From Limosilactobacillus pontis DSM 8475 (GTDB lineage Bacteria; Bacillota; Bacilli; Lactobacillales; Lactobacillaceae): a DNA stretch of 38,338 bases. The stretch is taken from positions 15,642-53,979 of the forward strand of contig NZ_AZGO01000049.1 of the NCBI RefSeq assembly GCF_001435345.1, given 5' to 3'. Shown here one piece after another: positions 26,456 to 34,133 of the stretch (its first letter is position 1; each line of letters begins with the position of its first letter). Under the pieces are notes generated by a model. The model was given only the letters and a program-made list of their open reading frames with translations, was not told the DNA's origin and made no database searches. The position numbers were made by a program, and so were the translations under genes.

Positions 26456-27040
26456 TTACTTAAAACCATCGGAGAAGACGCCCCGCCCCTGGATGAAGTA
26501 GTCCACCCCGGAGTAAACCGTGAAGAACAGGCAGATGTAGAGCATAATCTGCCCAAACGGGATCCCCCAGATGGCAAAGATAACGTTGTTGAGCAGCAGA
26601 AAAATGATGGCGATGAACTGAGTCGTCGTCTTGATCTTCCCCGGCATCTTGGCCGCCAGCACGATCCCACTCTGTTCAACTAACAGTAGCCGAAGACCGG
26701 TTACCGACAGCTCACGCCAGATAATAATTGTGGTAACCCAAGCGGGAACCACCTGACTACCGGTTAGAACGATAAAGGCGGTCATGACCAGGAGCTTGTC
26801 GGCCAGCGGGTCGGTAAACTTACCGAAGTTGGTCACCAGGTGGTCACGCCGGGCGATCCGGCCGTCAAGGTTATCGGTAATCGTCGCCGCAATGAAGAGG
26901 ATTGCTGCAATCAGCTGGGTAACCGGAATGGTAGCGCCCCAGAAGGTTACGCTGCCCCAGGATAACGGAACTACCATTAACAACAAGAAAAAGGGAATGA
27001 TAATCAACCGTACAACGGTCAACTTATTAGGTAAATTCAA
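26456..27040 (-). CDS. pgsA: CDP-diacylglycerol-glycerol-3-phosphate 3-phosphatidyltransferase
   Basis: 194 residues, integral membrane enzyme making phosphatidylglycerol phosphate. The CDP-alcohol phosphotransferase motif is complete: DNLDGRIARRDHLVTNFGKFTDPLADK (D-G-x2-A-R-x8-G-x3-D-x3-D), within a set of about five hydrophobic helices. Starts with TTG (MNLPNKLTVVRL) eight bases after GGAGG. It follows rodZ by 15 bases. Confidence 0.96.
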   Translation of the reverse strand: MNLPNKLTVVRLIIIPFFLLLMVVPLSWGSVTFWGATIPVTQLIAAILFIAATITDNLDGRIARRDHLVTNFGKFTDPLADKLLVMTAFIVLTGSQVVPAWVTTIIIWRELSVTGLRLLLVEQSGIVLAAKMPGKIKTTTQFIAIIFLLLNNVIFAIWGIPFGQIMLYICLFFTVYSGVDYFIQGRGVFSDGFK

Positions 27041-27055
27041 GGTCTACTCCTCCAA

Positions 27056-28099
27056 TTATCGTGTCTGCGTATTCGTCTGCTGACGGTTATTGACGTTTGA
27101 GGTTGCCGTCGTAGACTGCCGGTTAGCGGTGTTTGTCTGACTAGCCACACTACTGTTGTTCGTCACCCGTTGGCTACTGCTGGTGCTTGTCACACTGCTC
27201 GACGAGGACGTTGAGCTACTGCCCTGCTGGCTCCCGAAGTTGATCGTCACCGTCCGGGTATTCTGGTAACGGCCGTTATCGGTGAAATCGATCGTCTGGT
27301 TGTCGATCCTTAGCTTGGTGGCCCGGGCATTACCAACTGTGATGACTAGACTGGTGGTATCCCTGCCCACCTTAATCTTGGTCTTGTCGTTGGCGTTTAG
27401 GGTCCGGTTCAACAGGTCGTTGTCGTTAGCCCGTACCTGCATCCAGGCCCGATCAGTCGGGTTAATCTGCAGGGTAGTGTCGGCCTTCAGCTTATCAGCC
27501 GTGTAGGTAACACTGTTCCCGCTGCGACTGGTCTGCTTGAGCTTAAGTGCCGCTACGGCCGGCTTCTTGGTTGCCTTCTTACTGGATGAGGAGGCCTTCT
27601 TCCGGCTCTCACCCGAAACGGAGACGGAACTGTTGTCGATCCGCGTTGAGGAGTCCCGGTGACTCCGGGCAATCGCGGTGAACCAGATGGCCGCCAGAAC
27701 CAGGATGATCACCACGGTAATGATGATCGTTGGCACGTACTTACGACTCTTGCTGACCTGGTTGCCAATGGTCTTATGCTGACTAGCCCGCGATTCCACC
27801 GCCTGGGCAATGTGGTCGGAGTACTCAGCCGTCTTGGCCTTGGGAAGGTCATCCTCATACTCCTTAAGTAGGTCATCCCCGTCTAGGCCGACCGTATTGG
27901 CATACTGCTTGACAAAGGCCCGTACGTAGAAATCCCCGGGCAGCTCATCAAATTTTTCATCCTCAATTGCGATCAGGTATCGCTTCTGGATCTTGGTGAT
28001 CTGCTGGAGGTCATCGAGCGTGTACCCCTTGGCCTGGCGGGCCGCTTGTAGCTTCTTACCAATCTCAACATGCTTTTGTTCGCTATTGTTTTCACTCAT
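27056..28099 (-). CDS. rodZ: RodZ/YmfM: cell-shape membrane protein with XRE-type helix-turn-helix
   Basis: 347 residues. N-terminal RodZ helix-turn-helix domain (about 10-80: GKKLQAARQAKGYTLDDLQQ, KRYLIAIEDEKFDELPGDFYVRAFVKQYA), one membrane helix (about 126-147, TIIITVVIILVLAAIWF), and an external DUF4115 beta domain (about 185-290) followed by a Ser/Thr/Asn/Gln-rich tail. RodZ links MreB to the elongation machinery; mreB lies 8 kb upstream. The Ser/Thr tail is longer and simpler than the rest and looks unstructured. GGAGATAG precedes the ATG. Confidence 0.92.
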   Translation of the reverse strand: MSENNSEQKHVEIGKKLQAARQAKGYTLDDLQQITKIQKRYLIAIEDEKFDELPGDFYVRAFVKQYANTVGLDGDDLLKEYEDDLPKAKTAEYSDHIAQAVESRASQHKTIGNQVSKSRKYVPTIIITVVIILVLAAIWFTAIARSHRDSSTRIDNSSVSVSGESRKKASSSSKKATKKPAVAALKLKQTSRSGNSVTYTADKLKADTTLQINPTDRAWMQVRANDNDLLNRTLNANDKTKIKVGRDTTSLVITVGNARATKLRIDNQTIDFTDNGRYQNTRTVTINFGSQQGSSSTSSSSSVTSTSSSQRVTNNSSVASQTNTANRQSTTATSNVNNRQQTNTQTR

Positions 28100-28138
28100 T
28101 AGCCTATCTCCATTTTGTTTATTCGCTTATCCTTGGAC

Positions 28139-28167
28139 ATTATATCATGTTCTCTTCAGAACTGAAG
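28139..28167 (-). promoter_or_regulatory. Promoter of rodZ-pgsA
   Basis: TATAAT with extended -10 (TGATATAAT); 17 bases upstream the -35 position is CTTCAG, part of a perfect palindrome CTTCAG-AA-CTGAAG (28154-28167 on the plus strand). Confidence 0.6.
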
Positions 28168-28183
28168 TTAAGAAAAGGTATCG

Positions 28184-29482
28184 TTACTGGTGATGGGGAA
28201 CCACCTGGTAAACCGAAATGCCCTGCGGATTGATGAAATCTGCCGCCACCTGGTAGAGGTCATCTAAGGTGATGGACTTTAAGGCCTGGATCTCATCCAT
28301 CAAGTTAGCCCCGTCGAAGAGCTGGCCGGCGTAACGGTTAGCAATGGCCTCCGGTGAGTCCAGCAGACCGATCAGGCGGCCGAGTTCGGCCCGCTTAATC
28401 CCGGTAAACCGGGTCCGCGCCGCATCAATCTGCTTATCGGCACTCTCTAGGATGGCCACGACCTCATCAGCAAAGCGCTCCATCTGATCAGTGTTCGAGC
28501 TGAAGTAGGCAAAATGAAAGCCACGTTGCATCTCGAAGTTGTAGCCAAAGGAATCATCAAGTACTTCATTATTGTAGAGACGAAGGTAGTTATCAGACGT
28601 GTCATCGAAAAGGACGTCCAAGAGCAGGTCCACGGCCAGCTTGTAGTGCAAGCGTGCCCGTCCATCGGTAAACTGCTTGATTCCCCGCAGGCCGACCATC
28701 ACCTTGGGCCGGGCAATATTCATCGTCAGCGACCGGAAGGGAATGACATCGTGGGCGGTTGGGTCGTTTAGTTCAAACAGGCGTCGTGGTGTCTCCGCTG
28801 GCAAGAAGTTCTTGGCCCCCTGGTTCTGGTCAATCCAGGACAGGGTTTCCTCTGGATCCAGGTTACCAACAATGAAGAGATTCATATTGGTTGGCTGGTA
28901 GAAGGTCCGGTAGCTCTGCATCAGGACTTCTGGCGTGATTTGACTGATTGACTCCACCGTTCCCGCAATATCAATTCGCATCGGGTCATGGGGGTAGAGG
29001 TTACCGATCAGGCCTAAATAGAGGCGCCAGTCGGCATCATCGTCGTACATCTTGATCTCCTGGCCGATGATTCCCTGCTCCTTTTGCACTGTCTGAGCAG
29101 TGAAGTAGGGATCCTGCACAAAGTCGAGGAGGACGTTCAGGTTTTCGTGAAGATGGCTGGTCGTCGAAAAGAGGTAGCTGGTCTGGGTAAAACTGGTGTA
29201 GGCATTAGAATCCGCCCCCAGTTTGCCAAAGAGGTCAAAGGCGTCGTGGTCGGCTTTTTCAAACATCTTGTGTTCGAGGAAGTGGGCCACCCCATCAGGC
29301 ACCAGGACCGGGTCCTCTTCATGATATGGGATGAAGTGGTTGTCGATTGAGCCAAAATCCGTCGAGAAGGTCGCGTAGGTCTTCTGAAAGCCCGGCATTG
29401 GCAGGAGCTGAACGAGCAGTCCGTTGGCCAAACGCCGCCGGTATATGATCCGATTAAATTCTTGATACGTTTGTCTATCCAT
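28184..29482 (-). CDS. ymfH: M16 zinc peptidase-like protein YmfH
   Basis: About 432 residues, M16 (insulinase/processing-peptidase) fold. The inverted zinc motif HFLEH is intact (67-71), with the downstream Glu expected in the EQGIIGQEIKMY region. Substrate unknown. It pairs with YmfF, which lacks the zinc motif; such active/inactive pairs form two-subunit M16B peptidases. ATG (MDRQTYQEFN) is used; a GTG overlapping the ymfF end gives six more residues. In Bacillus ymfF-ymfH is followed by ymfI, ymfJ and ymfK before ymfM (rodZ); those are absent here. Confidence 0.9.
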   Translation of the reverse strand: MDRQTYQEFNRIIYRRRLANGLLVQLLPMPGFQKTYATFSTDFGSIDNHFIPYHEEDPVLVPDGVAHFLEHKMFEKADHDAFDLFGKLGADSNAYTSFTQTSYLFSTTSHLHENLNVLLDFVQDPYFTAQTVQKEQGIIGQEIKMYDDDADWRLYLGLIGNLYPHDPMRIDIAGTVESISQITPEVLMQSYRTFYQPTNMNLFIVGNLDPEETLSWIDQNQGAKNFLPAETPRRLFELNDPTAHDVIPFRSLTMNIARPKVMVGLRGIKQFTDGRARLHYKLAVDLLLDVLFDDTSDNYLRLYNNEVLDDSFGYNFEMQRGFHFAYFSSNTDQMERFADEVVAILESADKQIDAARTRFTGIKRAELGRLIGLLDSPEAIANRYAGQLFDGANLMDEIQALKSITLDDLYQVAADFINPQGISVYQVVPHHQ

Positions 29483-29486
29483 CTGT

Positions 29487-30743
29487 TTATTTCTCACCAC
29501 TCAATAAATAAGTCGCCTGCATCTTCACCAGCTGGGCCACCCGGGAAACGTCATCAGCAGTCACCGCATTAATCTTATCGGTCACCGCCGTTTCCGGTGG
29601 CAGGTCAAGTAGGGCCCGCAGGAGCTGGCGACCCAGGATGTTATTAGCTAGGTCGTGACTGGCCCGGTACTGGTTGATCAGGCTGTCCTGAACCTCCGCT
29701 AGCTGTTCAGCACTAAACTTCCCTGCACAGAGTTCGGCCAGTTGTTGAGCAATCAGGTCCGTCACCCGCTGGGCATCGACCGCCTGGATCCCCGTCTGGA
29801 CTCCCAAGAAGCCGGTAAACGGTAGGAGCCGGCTGGTCGCGTAATATGCCAGGCTGGCCTTCTCCCGAACGTTGGTGAAGAGCTTGGAGTATGGCGTACC
29901 GCCAAACAAGCCGTTGAAGACCAGGCCGGCGTAATAATTCTGGTCATGGTAGTAGACCGGCAACTGGTAACCCAGGTTGAGTTTGGCCTGGACAACCGGT
30001 TGGTGCTCCACCTTGCGTCGCACGGCTGGATGAGGCGGCTGTTGGTAATAAGGTGAAAGCGACGATACTGCCCGGCTGCTAAACGGCAGCTGACTAATTT
30101 CATCGCGAACCCCTGCTGGATCTACGTCGCCAAGCACAAAGATGTCGACCCGGTCGCGATCCACCATGTCCTGGTAAACGGGGACGAGGTTCTGGGCCGT
30201 CAAGTTAGCGAGGTCCGCCACCCGGCCAAAGCTCGGCACCCGCAAGACGGCCTCATCCGGGTAGTAGAGATTCATCAGCTGGCGGTTGGCGTAGAACTGC
30301 TTGTCATCATACAGGGCGGTGATGGTTTGCCGGAGGTTATGGGCCTGAATCCGGAAGGTCGGACCATCGAACTCATTATCGTCGATCAGGGGATGGAAGA
30401 GAATCTCATTGATCAGGTCCACCACCTGGGCGAAGAGGTTCGTTCCCGCAATCTGGTCGTTGACAAAGCTGGCCCGGAGCCGAACCGTGTGCAGGCGGCC
30501 GACCCGACCGACTCCCATGCCCACATAGGCCCCGTAGAGCTTAGCCAGCTGCCGTGCCAGGGCCGTCTGGGTCGGGTAGCGGTGGGTGCTGGTCTCCAAA
30601 AGATTAGCCAACAGGTTACGGGCCGTTGCGTTATCGCGGGTCTGGGACGTGGTAAAAGTAATTAGAACATGCGTCATCTTAAATTGCTTGGTGGGAATAA
30701 CGTGGAGGGCCACGCCACTGGCAAGATCAAAGTGCACTGTCAA
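29487..30743 (-). CDS. ymfF: M16 peptidase-like protein YmfF, zinc motif lost
   Basis: 418 residues. The HxxEH site of M16 peptidases reads NLLET (47-51), so this subunit cannot bind zinc. It keeps the substrate-contact region VREKASLAYYATSR (about residue 290), the R/Y pair that non-catalytic M16B subunits donate. It therefore probably forms a complex with YmfH, whose gene starts five bases later. Start is TTG four bases after AGGAG; a GTG two codons on is the alternative. Confidence 0.9.
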   Translation of the reverse strand: MTVHFDLASGVALHVIPTKQFKMTHVLITFTTSQTRDNATARNLLANLLETSTHRYPTQTALARQLAKLYGAYVGMGVGRVGRLHTVRLRASFVNDQIAGTNLFAQVVDLINEILFHPLIDDNEFDGPTFRIQAHNLRQTITALYDDKQFYANRQLMNLYYPDEAVLRVPSFGRVADLANLTAQNLVPVYQDMVDRDRVDIFVLGDVDPAGVRDEISQLPFSSRAVSSLSPYYQQPPHPAVRRKVEHQPVVQAKLNLGYQLPVYYHDQNYYAGLVFNGLFGGTPYSKLFTNVREKASLAYYATSRLLPFTGFLGVQTGIQAVDAQRVTDLIAQQLAELCAGKFSAEQLAEVQDSLINQYRASHDLANNILGRQLLRALLDLPPETAVTDKINAVTADDVSRVAQLVKMQATYLLSGEK

Positions 30744-30882
30744 TGTTCTCCTTTCCGTTCGGGCAAACGCTTGTTAATCGGAATCGCGCTCACCATTTTT
30801 GCCGAATTAGTCATACTGATTAATGATACGTTAAACCGGCCCAAATTACAAACGGATCCCGGTATTTCGGGGGAAATCAACT

Positions 30883-30915
30883 AAAAAAGCTGGGGGAATT
30901 TCTTTCCGCCAGCTT
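30883..30915 (-). terminator. Terminator of the ABC transporter operon
   Basis: AAGCTGG/CCAGCTT arms plus inner GGAA/TTCC, followed by TTTTTT on the minus strand, just after the binding-protein stop codon. Confidence 0.88.
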
Positions 30916-30923
30916 TATCCATG

Positions 30924-31772
30924 TTAATTATTGTCAGGGCCGAGGAAGGTGCTGTCCATCCCAAACCACTTCTCGTTGATCTTCTTCAACTGACCATCGC
31001 GCTGGAGGTGACCGAGACCGTCATTAATCTTGCGGCGCAGCGTCTTGTCGCCCTTCCGCATCCCAACGGCGAAATATTCAACCGGGAACTGCTTGTTGAC
31101 ATCAACCCGGTAGGCGCCAGGGTCCTTCTGGTGCTTGACGTAGTAGTTGGCGTAGACCTCATCCATCAAAATCCCCTGAATCCGCCCAGCGTTCAGGTCA
31201 ATGAAGGCGTTTGGGAAAGTGTCATACATGACCGGGGTCTTGTCCTTGATCTTGTCCTTCAATAGCTTTGGGTGTTCGTTTAGGACCGTGTCCCCGGTTG
31301 ACCCAGTCTGCACCCCGAGGGTCTTGCCCTGCATGTCGTCGAGGTTGTTAATGCGGTCGCGCTTCAACGTCACCAGGACCTGCCGATTCGCCAGGTAGTC
31401 GCGGGAGAAGGCCACCTTCTTGCGCCGGCTAGCGTTGACGGAGTACCCGTTCCAAAGAAGGTCAATCGTCCCGTTCTTCAACTCGGTCTCCTTCATTGAC
31501 CAGTCGATCGGTTGGAAGTCGACCTTGATCCCGTACTGCTTGAAGACGGCTCGGGACAGGTCGACGTCGTAGCCGACCAGCTTCCCGTTCTTTTGCCGAA
31601 AGCCCATCGGCACGAAGCTATCGTCGAGGCCGACAATGACCTTCTTGCGGCGTTCAATCCGTGACCAGGTATCCTGGTGGTTGGCCCGCGTCGTGACACT
31701 CTCGCATCCGGTCAGGCACAGGGTGGGGATCAAAAGCAGCAGTAGTAGCCAGATTGCTTTGAACTTTTTCAT
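30924..31772 (-). CDS. Polar amino-acid ABC transporter, substrate-binding lipoprotein
   Basis: 282 residues. Lipoprotein signal: MKKFKAIWLLLLLLIPTLCLTGC with lipobox LTGC. The mature part is a PAAT-family binding protein: KKVIVGLDDSFVPMGFRQKNGKLVGYDVDLSRAV, NGTIDLLWNGYSVNASRRKKVAFS and GVQTGSTGDTVL. Substrate: a polar amino acid; the T-box specifier CAC in the leader suggests histidine (inference). Last gene of permease-ATPase-binding protein, 17 bases after the ATPase. Confidence 0.93.
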   Translation of the reverse strand: MKKFKAIWLLLLLLIPTLCLTGCESVTTRANHQDTWSRIERRKKVIVGLDDSFVPMGFRQKNGKLVGYDVDLSRAVFKQYGIKVDFQPIDWSMKETELKNGTIDLLWNGYSVNASRRKKVAFSRDYLANRQVLVTLKRDRINNLDDMQGKTLGVQTGSTGDTVLNEHPKLLKDKIKDKTPVMYDTFPNAFIDLNAGRIQGILMDEVYANYYVKHQKDPGAYRVDVNKQFPVEYFAVGMRKGDKTLRRKINDGLGHLQRDGQLKKINEKWFGMDSTFLGPDNN

Positions 31773-31789
31773 ACGCGTCCCCTCCCCTT

Positions 31790-32467
31790 CTATGCCTGCT
31801 TCTTGTCAACATCCTGGATCTGGTCGAAGGACTTGTCGAGGGCCTTGACCTTCAGGATGTCGTCGGCGATCTCGTTGGCAAAGTCGAAATCGTGGGTCAC
31901 GACCAGCTGGGTCATCCCGTCCTTCTTGAGGCCCATGATGATCTTGGCGACCTCCTTGCGCATCTCCGGATCCAGGGCGGAGGTTGGCTCATCGTAGCAG
32001 AGGATCTTTGGACTCATCGCCAGGGCCCGGGCGATGGCCACCCGTTGCTTCTGCCCACCGGACAGTTGCCAGGGATAGAGGTCGCCCTTGGTGTTCAACC
32101 CTAATTCCTCCAGCAGGCCCCGGGCATCCGCCTCTGCTTCCTCCTTGGACTTCTTCAAGACCAAGATCGGCGCCAGCGTAATGTTTTCCATCACGGATAA
32201 GTTGGGAAAGAGGTTATAATCCTGGAAGACCACCCCGATCACCCGGTCGGATTCCGCCGTCCCTTGGGGGTCAAAGGGCTGACCGTCGATCAAGAACTCT
32301 CCTTTGTCGGCCGTCTCCAAACCCGTAATGCATCGCAAGAGGGTCGTCTTCCCGGCCCCGGACGGACCGACGATGCTGAGGATCTCGCCATCCTTAACCG
32401 TTAAGCTAACGTTGTCTAAAATGACCCGATCACCAAAACTCTTGTATAAATTCTTAACTTCTAACAT
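31790..32467 (-). CDS. Amino-acid ABC transporter, ATP-binding protein
   Basis: About 225 residues. Walker A GPSGAGKTT, Q-loop FQDYNLFPN, signature LSGGQKQRVAIARAL, Walker B ILCYDEPTSALDPE and switch VVTHD are all present, typical of the GlnQ/HisP group. ATG at 32467 lies eight bases from GGAGG. It energises the permease encoded 17 bases upstream. Confidence 0.96.
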   Translation of the reverse strand: MLEVKNLYKSFGDRVILDNVSLTVKDGEILSIVGPSGAGKTTLLRCITGLETADKGEFLIDGQPFDPQGTAESDRVIGVVFQDYNLFPNLSVMENITLAPILVLKKSKEEAEADARGLLEELGLNTKGDLYPWQLSGGQKQRVAIARALAMSPKILCYDEPTSALDPEMRKEVAKIIMGLKKDGMTQLVVTHDFDFANEIADDILKVKALDKSFDQIQDVDKKQA

Positions 32468-32484
32468 TGGCAATTCCTCCTACT

Positions 32485-33126
32485 TTACTTGAAGTATGAA
32501 TAACGTTGTTCAACCTTCCGCAGAACCAAAGTACAGATTCCTACCAGGATCAGGTAGATCACGGCCACCAGGAGCAGCGGTACCAGGGTAACGTCCCGGG
32601 CAGTGGCAACGTTGCCGGCACGCAGTAGGTCGCCCAGCCCGATGACATAGACCAATGAGGAGTCCTTGACCAGGTTGATGACTTCGTTTCCGATGGATGG
32701 GATGACGATCTTGACCACTTGGGGGATCACGATCTTACGCAGGGTCTGCCAGTAGCTTAGTCGCAGGACCCGGGCCGCTTCAAACTGCCCCTCGTCGATG
32801 GCCTGGAAACCACCCCGGAAGATCTCAGCGAAGTAGGCTGCATAGTTTAAGATGAAGGCCACCAGGGCGGCATCGTAACGCTGGAAGACGATTCCGATGA
32901 TCGGTAGGCCATAGAACACGAAGATCAGTTGAAGTAGTAACGGCGTCCCCCGCATCAACCAGACATAAATTTCAAGGATCCATTGGAGGGGCCGGATCTT
33001 GGAGATCAGTCCCAGACTAACCAGGATCCCCAGCGGTAGCGAACAAACCAGGGTCCAGAAGAAAATTTGCAGGGTCAACCCCGCTCCCTGTAATAATGAT
33101 GGCAAAATCTCAGTAACGTATTGCAT
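32485..33126 (-). CDS. Amino-acid ABC transporter, permease
   Basis: About 213 residues, HisM/GlnP-type permease with five hydrophobic segments and the EAA loop EAARVLRLSYWQTLRKIVIPQ that contacts the ATPase. Only one permease gene is present, so the channel is probably a homodimer. GGAGG stands seven bases before the ATG; a longer in-frame start overlaps the leader and is rejected. First gene of the T-box controlled operon. Confidence 0.95.
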   Translation of the reverse strand: MQYVTEILPSLLQGAGLTLQIFFWTLVCSLPLGILVSLGLISKIRPLQWILEIYVWLMRGTPLLLQLIFVFYGLPIIGIVFQRYDAALVAFILNYAAYFAEIFRGGFQAIDEGQFEAARVLRLSYWQTLRKIVIPQVVKIVIPSIGNEVINLVKDSSLVYVIGLGDLLRAGNVATARDVTLVPLLLVAVIYLILVGICTLVLRKVEQRYSYFK

Positions 33127-33168
33127 ATCAAGTCCTCCTTCATCTTCAAGCGCCAAACGATAATAAAC

Positions 33169-33282
33169 AAAAAGCCCCCTAGGACCGAAATCCTAGAGGA
33201 CGAATCAATCGTGGTACCACCCCATGTTCGCGGCCACCTCGCAGCGGCCACCTCGGTAAGTTCAATTTTGAAGCCGTTAAAC
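33169..33282 (-). promoter_or_regulatory. Second T-box antiterminator/terminator module, no Stem I
   Basis: GGGGTGGTACCACG (33210-33223) followed by the partner TTCGTCC, then a terminator hairpin CCTCTAGGA/TCCTAGGGG with CTTTTTG (33169-33199). Between this and the upstream terminator only about 60 bases remain, too few for a Stem I. They contain the 11-base sequence GAGGTGGCCGC twice (33244-33254 and 33230-33240, minus strand), each resembling a decayed T-box motif. Confidence 0.8.
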
Positions 33283-33550
33283 AAAAAACGCCCCCGAGCC
33301 AAATGGCTACGAGGGCGTTTCCGCGGTTCCACCTCATCTTGTTGACCCCTCACGAGTATCAACCTTAGCGAGTTCAAAATTAAACTCCGCGCTGTAACGG
33401 GCTTCCCCGGGCTCCCCTACTGTTGCTTCAGGGAGCCAACTCACAGATGTGATTCAGGCATTTTAGAAGGTCCCTTCCCATCCAGCGGGACTCGCTTAAC
33501 AACTAATACTACCCTACTAGTCTGTTCATTGTCGTTCGTGATATTGATTA
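33283..33550 (-). promoter_or_regulatory. Full T-box riboswitch, probable His (CAC) specifier
   Basis: Stem I region with GAAT-CAC-ATCTGTGAG (specifier candidate at 33449-33451), then GAGGTGGAACCGCG (33322-33335), its partner CGCCCTC, and a terminator ACGCCCTCGTAGCCA/TGGCTCGGGGGCGT with TTTTTT (33283-33319). Aligned on the conserved ATCTGTGAG that follows the specifier in many T-boxes, the codon is CAC; aligning on GAA instead would give TCA (Ser). Confidence 0.88.
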
Positions 33551-33556
33551 TTTTGT

Positions 33557-33585
33557 ATCCTACTCTCTTCCCCACGACTTGTCAA
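33557..33585 (-). promoter_or_regulatory. Promoter of the ABC transporter leader
   Basis: TTGACA, 17 bases, TAGGAT on the minus strand, starting six bases after the mreD stop. The -35 lies within a short dyad TTGTC-TT-GACAA. Confidence 0.75.
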
Positions 33586-33590
33586 GACAA

Positions 33591-34127
33591 CTAGGCAGTT
33601 TTTTCATCGGTCGCCCAATTGAAGATCGCGCGAATTGGCCAGTAGAGGACCACAAAGTACACAAGATTTAGGGCCAGGGTTGGTGCCAAGACGTAGACCA
33701 GGTAGTCACCGAATGGGGTTGACGTAACCCCGACCAGTGAATAGGCCCAGTAGTTAAGGGTGGAAAAGGCAACCAAGTCGATGAAGAAGATCATGATCAT
33801 CGACAGAAACGACGACGAGAAGTACTTCGAGAGGATGGTGGTCAGCCCCATAACACATGGGAACAGGAACATATATAAGCCGAGGATCCCCGACCCATAC
33901 AGGTCCGCCACGATCCCCGCGACCGCCGCAAACGGAATCAGTGGGATCTCAATACCATTTTCGAAGAAGTAGGCCAGCGTCAACCACAAGAGAACCAGCT
34001 CACTGGCCATCGAATAGGGATAGTGAAAAAATAGCGGTGCCCAGACGTGACTCAGCGCGCCATCCAGAAACAGGCACACAAACAGCCCCACGGGAAAAAC
34101 GTATTTTAATCGTGATAATCGATACAT
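33591..34127 (-). CDS. mreD: Rod shape-determining protein MreD
   Basis: 178 residues, almost entirely hydrophobic with five or six membrane segments and the family features FFENGIEIPLIPFAAVAGIVADLYGSGILGLY. Part of the Rod elongation complex. AGGAG, overlapping the mreC stop region, precedes the ATG. Last gene of mreBCD; minC and minD, which follow mreD in Bacillus, are not here. Confidence 0.92.
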   Translation of the reverse strand: MYRLSRLKYVFPVGLFVCLFLDGALSHVWAPLFFHYPYSMASELVLLWLTLAYFFENGIEIPLIPFAAVAGIVADLYGSGILGLYMFLFPCVMGLTTILSKYFSSSFLSMIMIFFIDLVAFSTLNYWAYSLVGVTSTPFGDYLVYVLAPTLALNLVYFVVLYWPIRAIFNWATDEKTA

Positions 34128-34133
34128 ACTTCA

